Part shown: one piece after another, positions 63,078-64,000 of the stretch
Position numbering within the stretch: position 1 is the stretch's first letter
How the letters are laid out: the number at the start of each line of letters is the position of its first letter
DNA from: Chloroflexota bacterium
GTDB taxonomy: Bacteria; Chloroflexota; Anaerolineae; Aggregatilineales; Phototrophicaceae
NCBI GenBank assembly: GCA_028875185.1
Contig: JAPPFH010000127.1
Location: forward strand, 1 to 64,000
Length of the DNA: 64,000 bases
Reading direction: 5' to 3'
The notes under the pieces: generated by a model
What the model was told of the DNA's origin: nothing
Databases searched by the model: none
What the model saw: the letters and a program-made list of their open reading frames with translations, nothing else
Program-made: the position numbers and the translations under genes

Positions 63078-64000
63078 ATGTCCCTCGACGCTGCGCGCGA
63101 GCTCAGCCGGCGTCGGACAGTAATTGCCGAAGTAGCGCACCACAATGCCGCTGGCGTAATTCGCGATCATGGCGGCGTCTTCTGCGTCCGCGCCAGCCGC
63201 CAGCGCCAGGGTGAGCGCTGCGATAGCAGTGTCGCCCGCGCCAACTGTATCATATACATCGCTGACAGCCGGCGCCGGGCAATGCCTGGTGGCGCCATGC
63301 GTGGCGACGGTCGCGCCAGCAGCTCCTCGTGTTACGATGGTCGCGCGGCGAATGCCCAGATGGTCATGCAGCTGCATCGCCGCTTTGCTGAAATCATGGT
63401 CGGAAACGAGGTCCCGGTTGAGGTAGCGCCGCGCGTCATCGGCATTGCACTTGATGACATCCAGTTGGCTGAAGCTATCGAAATTGCCTTGAACATCGGC
63501 GGTGATTAGGACCGCGAACGCGGCGCAGAGATCGCGGATTCGCCGAACGAGCGAGGGGGTCAACATGCCGCAATGATAATGAGACAGCAGCACCGCATCG
63601 ACATCAGCCAGCTTTCCGCTTACGAAATCAACAACCTGCGACTCCGTATCCTCGCCGATGGGCTCGCGGCTGAGCGTGTCGATCCGCGTCACTTGCTGCG
63701 GGAAGCGCAAGCCCATCTGCGCCAGCACCCGGGTCTTGACGGTAGTCGGTCGATCGGCGAGGCTAATCACGCCGCTGGCATCAATGGCGCGGTCGGCAAG
63801 GATCTGCCGGAGCTGATCGGCCGCCGCATCGTCGCCGACGATCCCGGCTTGTATCGCGCGCGCGCCCAAAGACACGATGTTTGCCGCTGGATTTGCCGCG
63901 CCGCCAGCGATGTATCGCTTAGACTCCAGTTCAAGAATGGGAACCGGCGCTTCGCGGCTCATGCGCGTCACGCGACCGGTAACGTATTCGTCCAGGATTA
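63072..64000 (-). CDS. PfkB-family kinase, heptose-7-phosphate-kinase-like (partial)
   Basis: Ribokinase-fold sugar kinase, cut by the window end: the frame stays open to 64000 and reads I-L-D-E-Y-V-T-G-R-V-T-R-M-S-R-E-A-P-V-P, the N-terminal part of RfaE/HldE kinases, so the start lies outside. Glycine motif G-G-A-A-N-P-A-A-N-I; the C-terminal anion hole V-G-A-G-D-T-A-I-A-A-L holds the catalytic Asp. In this fold it phosphorylates a sugar phosphate such as D-glycero-D-manno-heptose-7-phosphate. No nucleotidyltransferase domain follows, so the HldE fusion is absent on this side. The GTG at 63971 is too late to be the real start. Confidence 0.85.
   Translation of the reverse strand, partial: ILDEYVTGRVTRMSREAPVPILELESKRYIAGGAANPAANIVSLGARAIQAGIVGDDAAADQLRQILADRAIDASGVISLADRPTTVKTRVLAQMGLRFPQQVTRIDTLSREPIGEDTESQVVDFVSGKLADVDAVLLSHYHCGMLTPSLVRRIRDLCAAFAVLITADVQGNFDSFSQLDVIKCNADDARRYLNRDLVSDHDFSKAAMQLHDHLGIRRATIVTRGAAGATVATHGATRHCPAPAVSDVYDTVGAGDTAIAALTLALAAGADAEDAAMIANYASGIVVRYFGNYCPTPAELARSVEGHL

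Noticed and set aside
1..64000. CRISPR arrays, prophage or IS elements
   Set aside because: No regularly spaced repeats, transposase, integrase or phage structural genes were seen on either strand; the only repeat-like unit is at 32127-32197.

Overview
The window is a chromosomal segment of a bacterium with roughly 55-60% GC by eye. It is dominated by two long co-directional blocks: a complete 14-subunit complex I (nuo) operon at 194-18020, and a fused str/S10/spc/alpha ribosomal superoperon at 35711-58742. The gene order rpsL-rpsG-fusA-tuf-rpsJ...secY-adk-map-...-rpmJ-rpsM-rpsK-rpoA-rplQ-truA-rplM-rpsI, the zinc-type S14, and the protein sequences suggest a Chloroflexota (Anaerolineae-like) genome. 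That assignment is inferred from gene order and family resemblance, not from a database search.

Region 1 (1-18020) holds nuoA-nuoN in canonical order, with three kinds of oddity. A small secreted acidic protein is inserted between nuoD and nuoE. A helical TPR-like protein sits between nuoF and nuoG. Several membrane subunits are strongly enlarged: NuoJ carries about 260 extra residues that look like two DUF4397-type beta domains in the loop before its last helix; NuoL carries an acidic insertion of about 115 residues plus a His-rich loop; NuoH has an extra N-terminal segment; NuoM has a small insertion. By canonical topology most of this extra mass would lie on the outer face of the membrane. 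I regard this as the most original biology in the window. A good internal promoter precedes nuoJ.

Region 2 (18021-35342) is a mixed housekeeping stretch. It holds an EamA transporter, a small membrane protein, a YbaK-type deacylase, mfd, two serine hydrolases of the beta-lactamase fold, a peptidyl-tRNA hydrolase with a helical-repeat extension, a nitrilase-family amidohydrolase coupled to an ABC exporter, a SpoIIAA-like protein, a lipoprotein, the tmRNA gene ssrA (minus strand, with promoter and terminator), a double-hairpin intergenic repeat, a renalase-like flavoprotein, a membrane-anchored alpha/beta hydrolase and an acyl-CoA dehydrogenase.

Region 3 (35343-58804) starts at a near-consensus promoter (35492-35520) and ends at a strong intrinsic terminator (58768-58804). 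It encodes S12, S7, EF-G, EF-Tu, the full S10-spc series, SecY, an unusual adenylate kinase, methionine aminopeptidase, an exported peptidase-like hydrolase, L36, S13, S11, RpoA, L17, TruA, L13 and S9. infA and rpsD, usually found here, are absent. truA has no ATG/GTG/TTG start upstream of its catalytic Asp.

Region 4 (58805-64000) contains a tetrapyrrole-methylase/MazG fusion protein, a SpoU-family RNA methyltransferase, a long-form sugar nucleotidylyltransferase, an alkyltransferase-like DNA repair protein, a VOC protein, and a PfkB/heptose-kinase-like gene cut by the window end.
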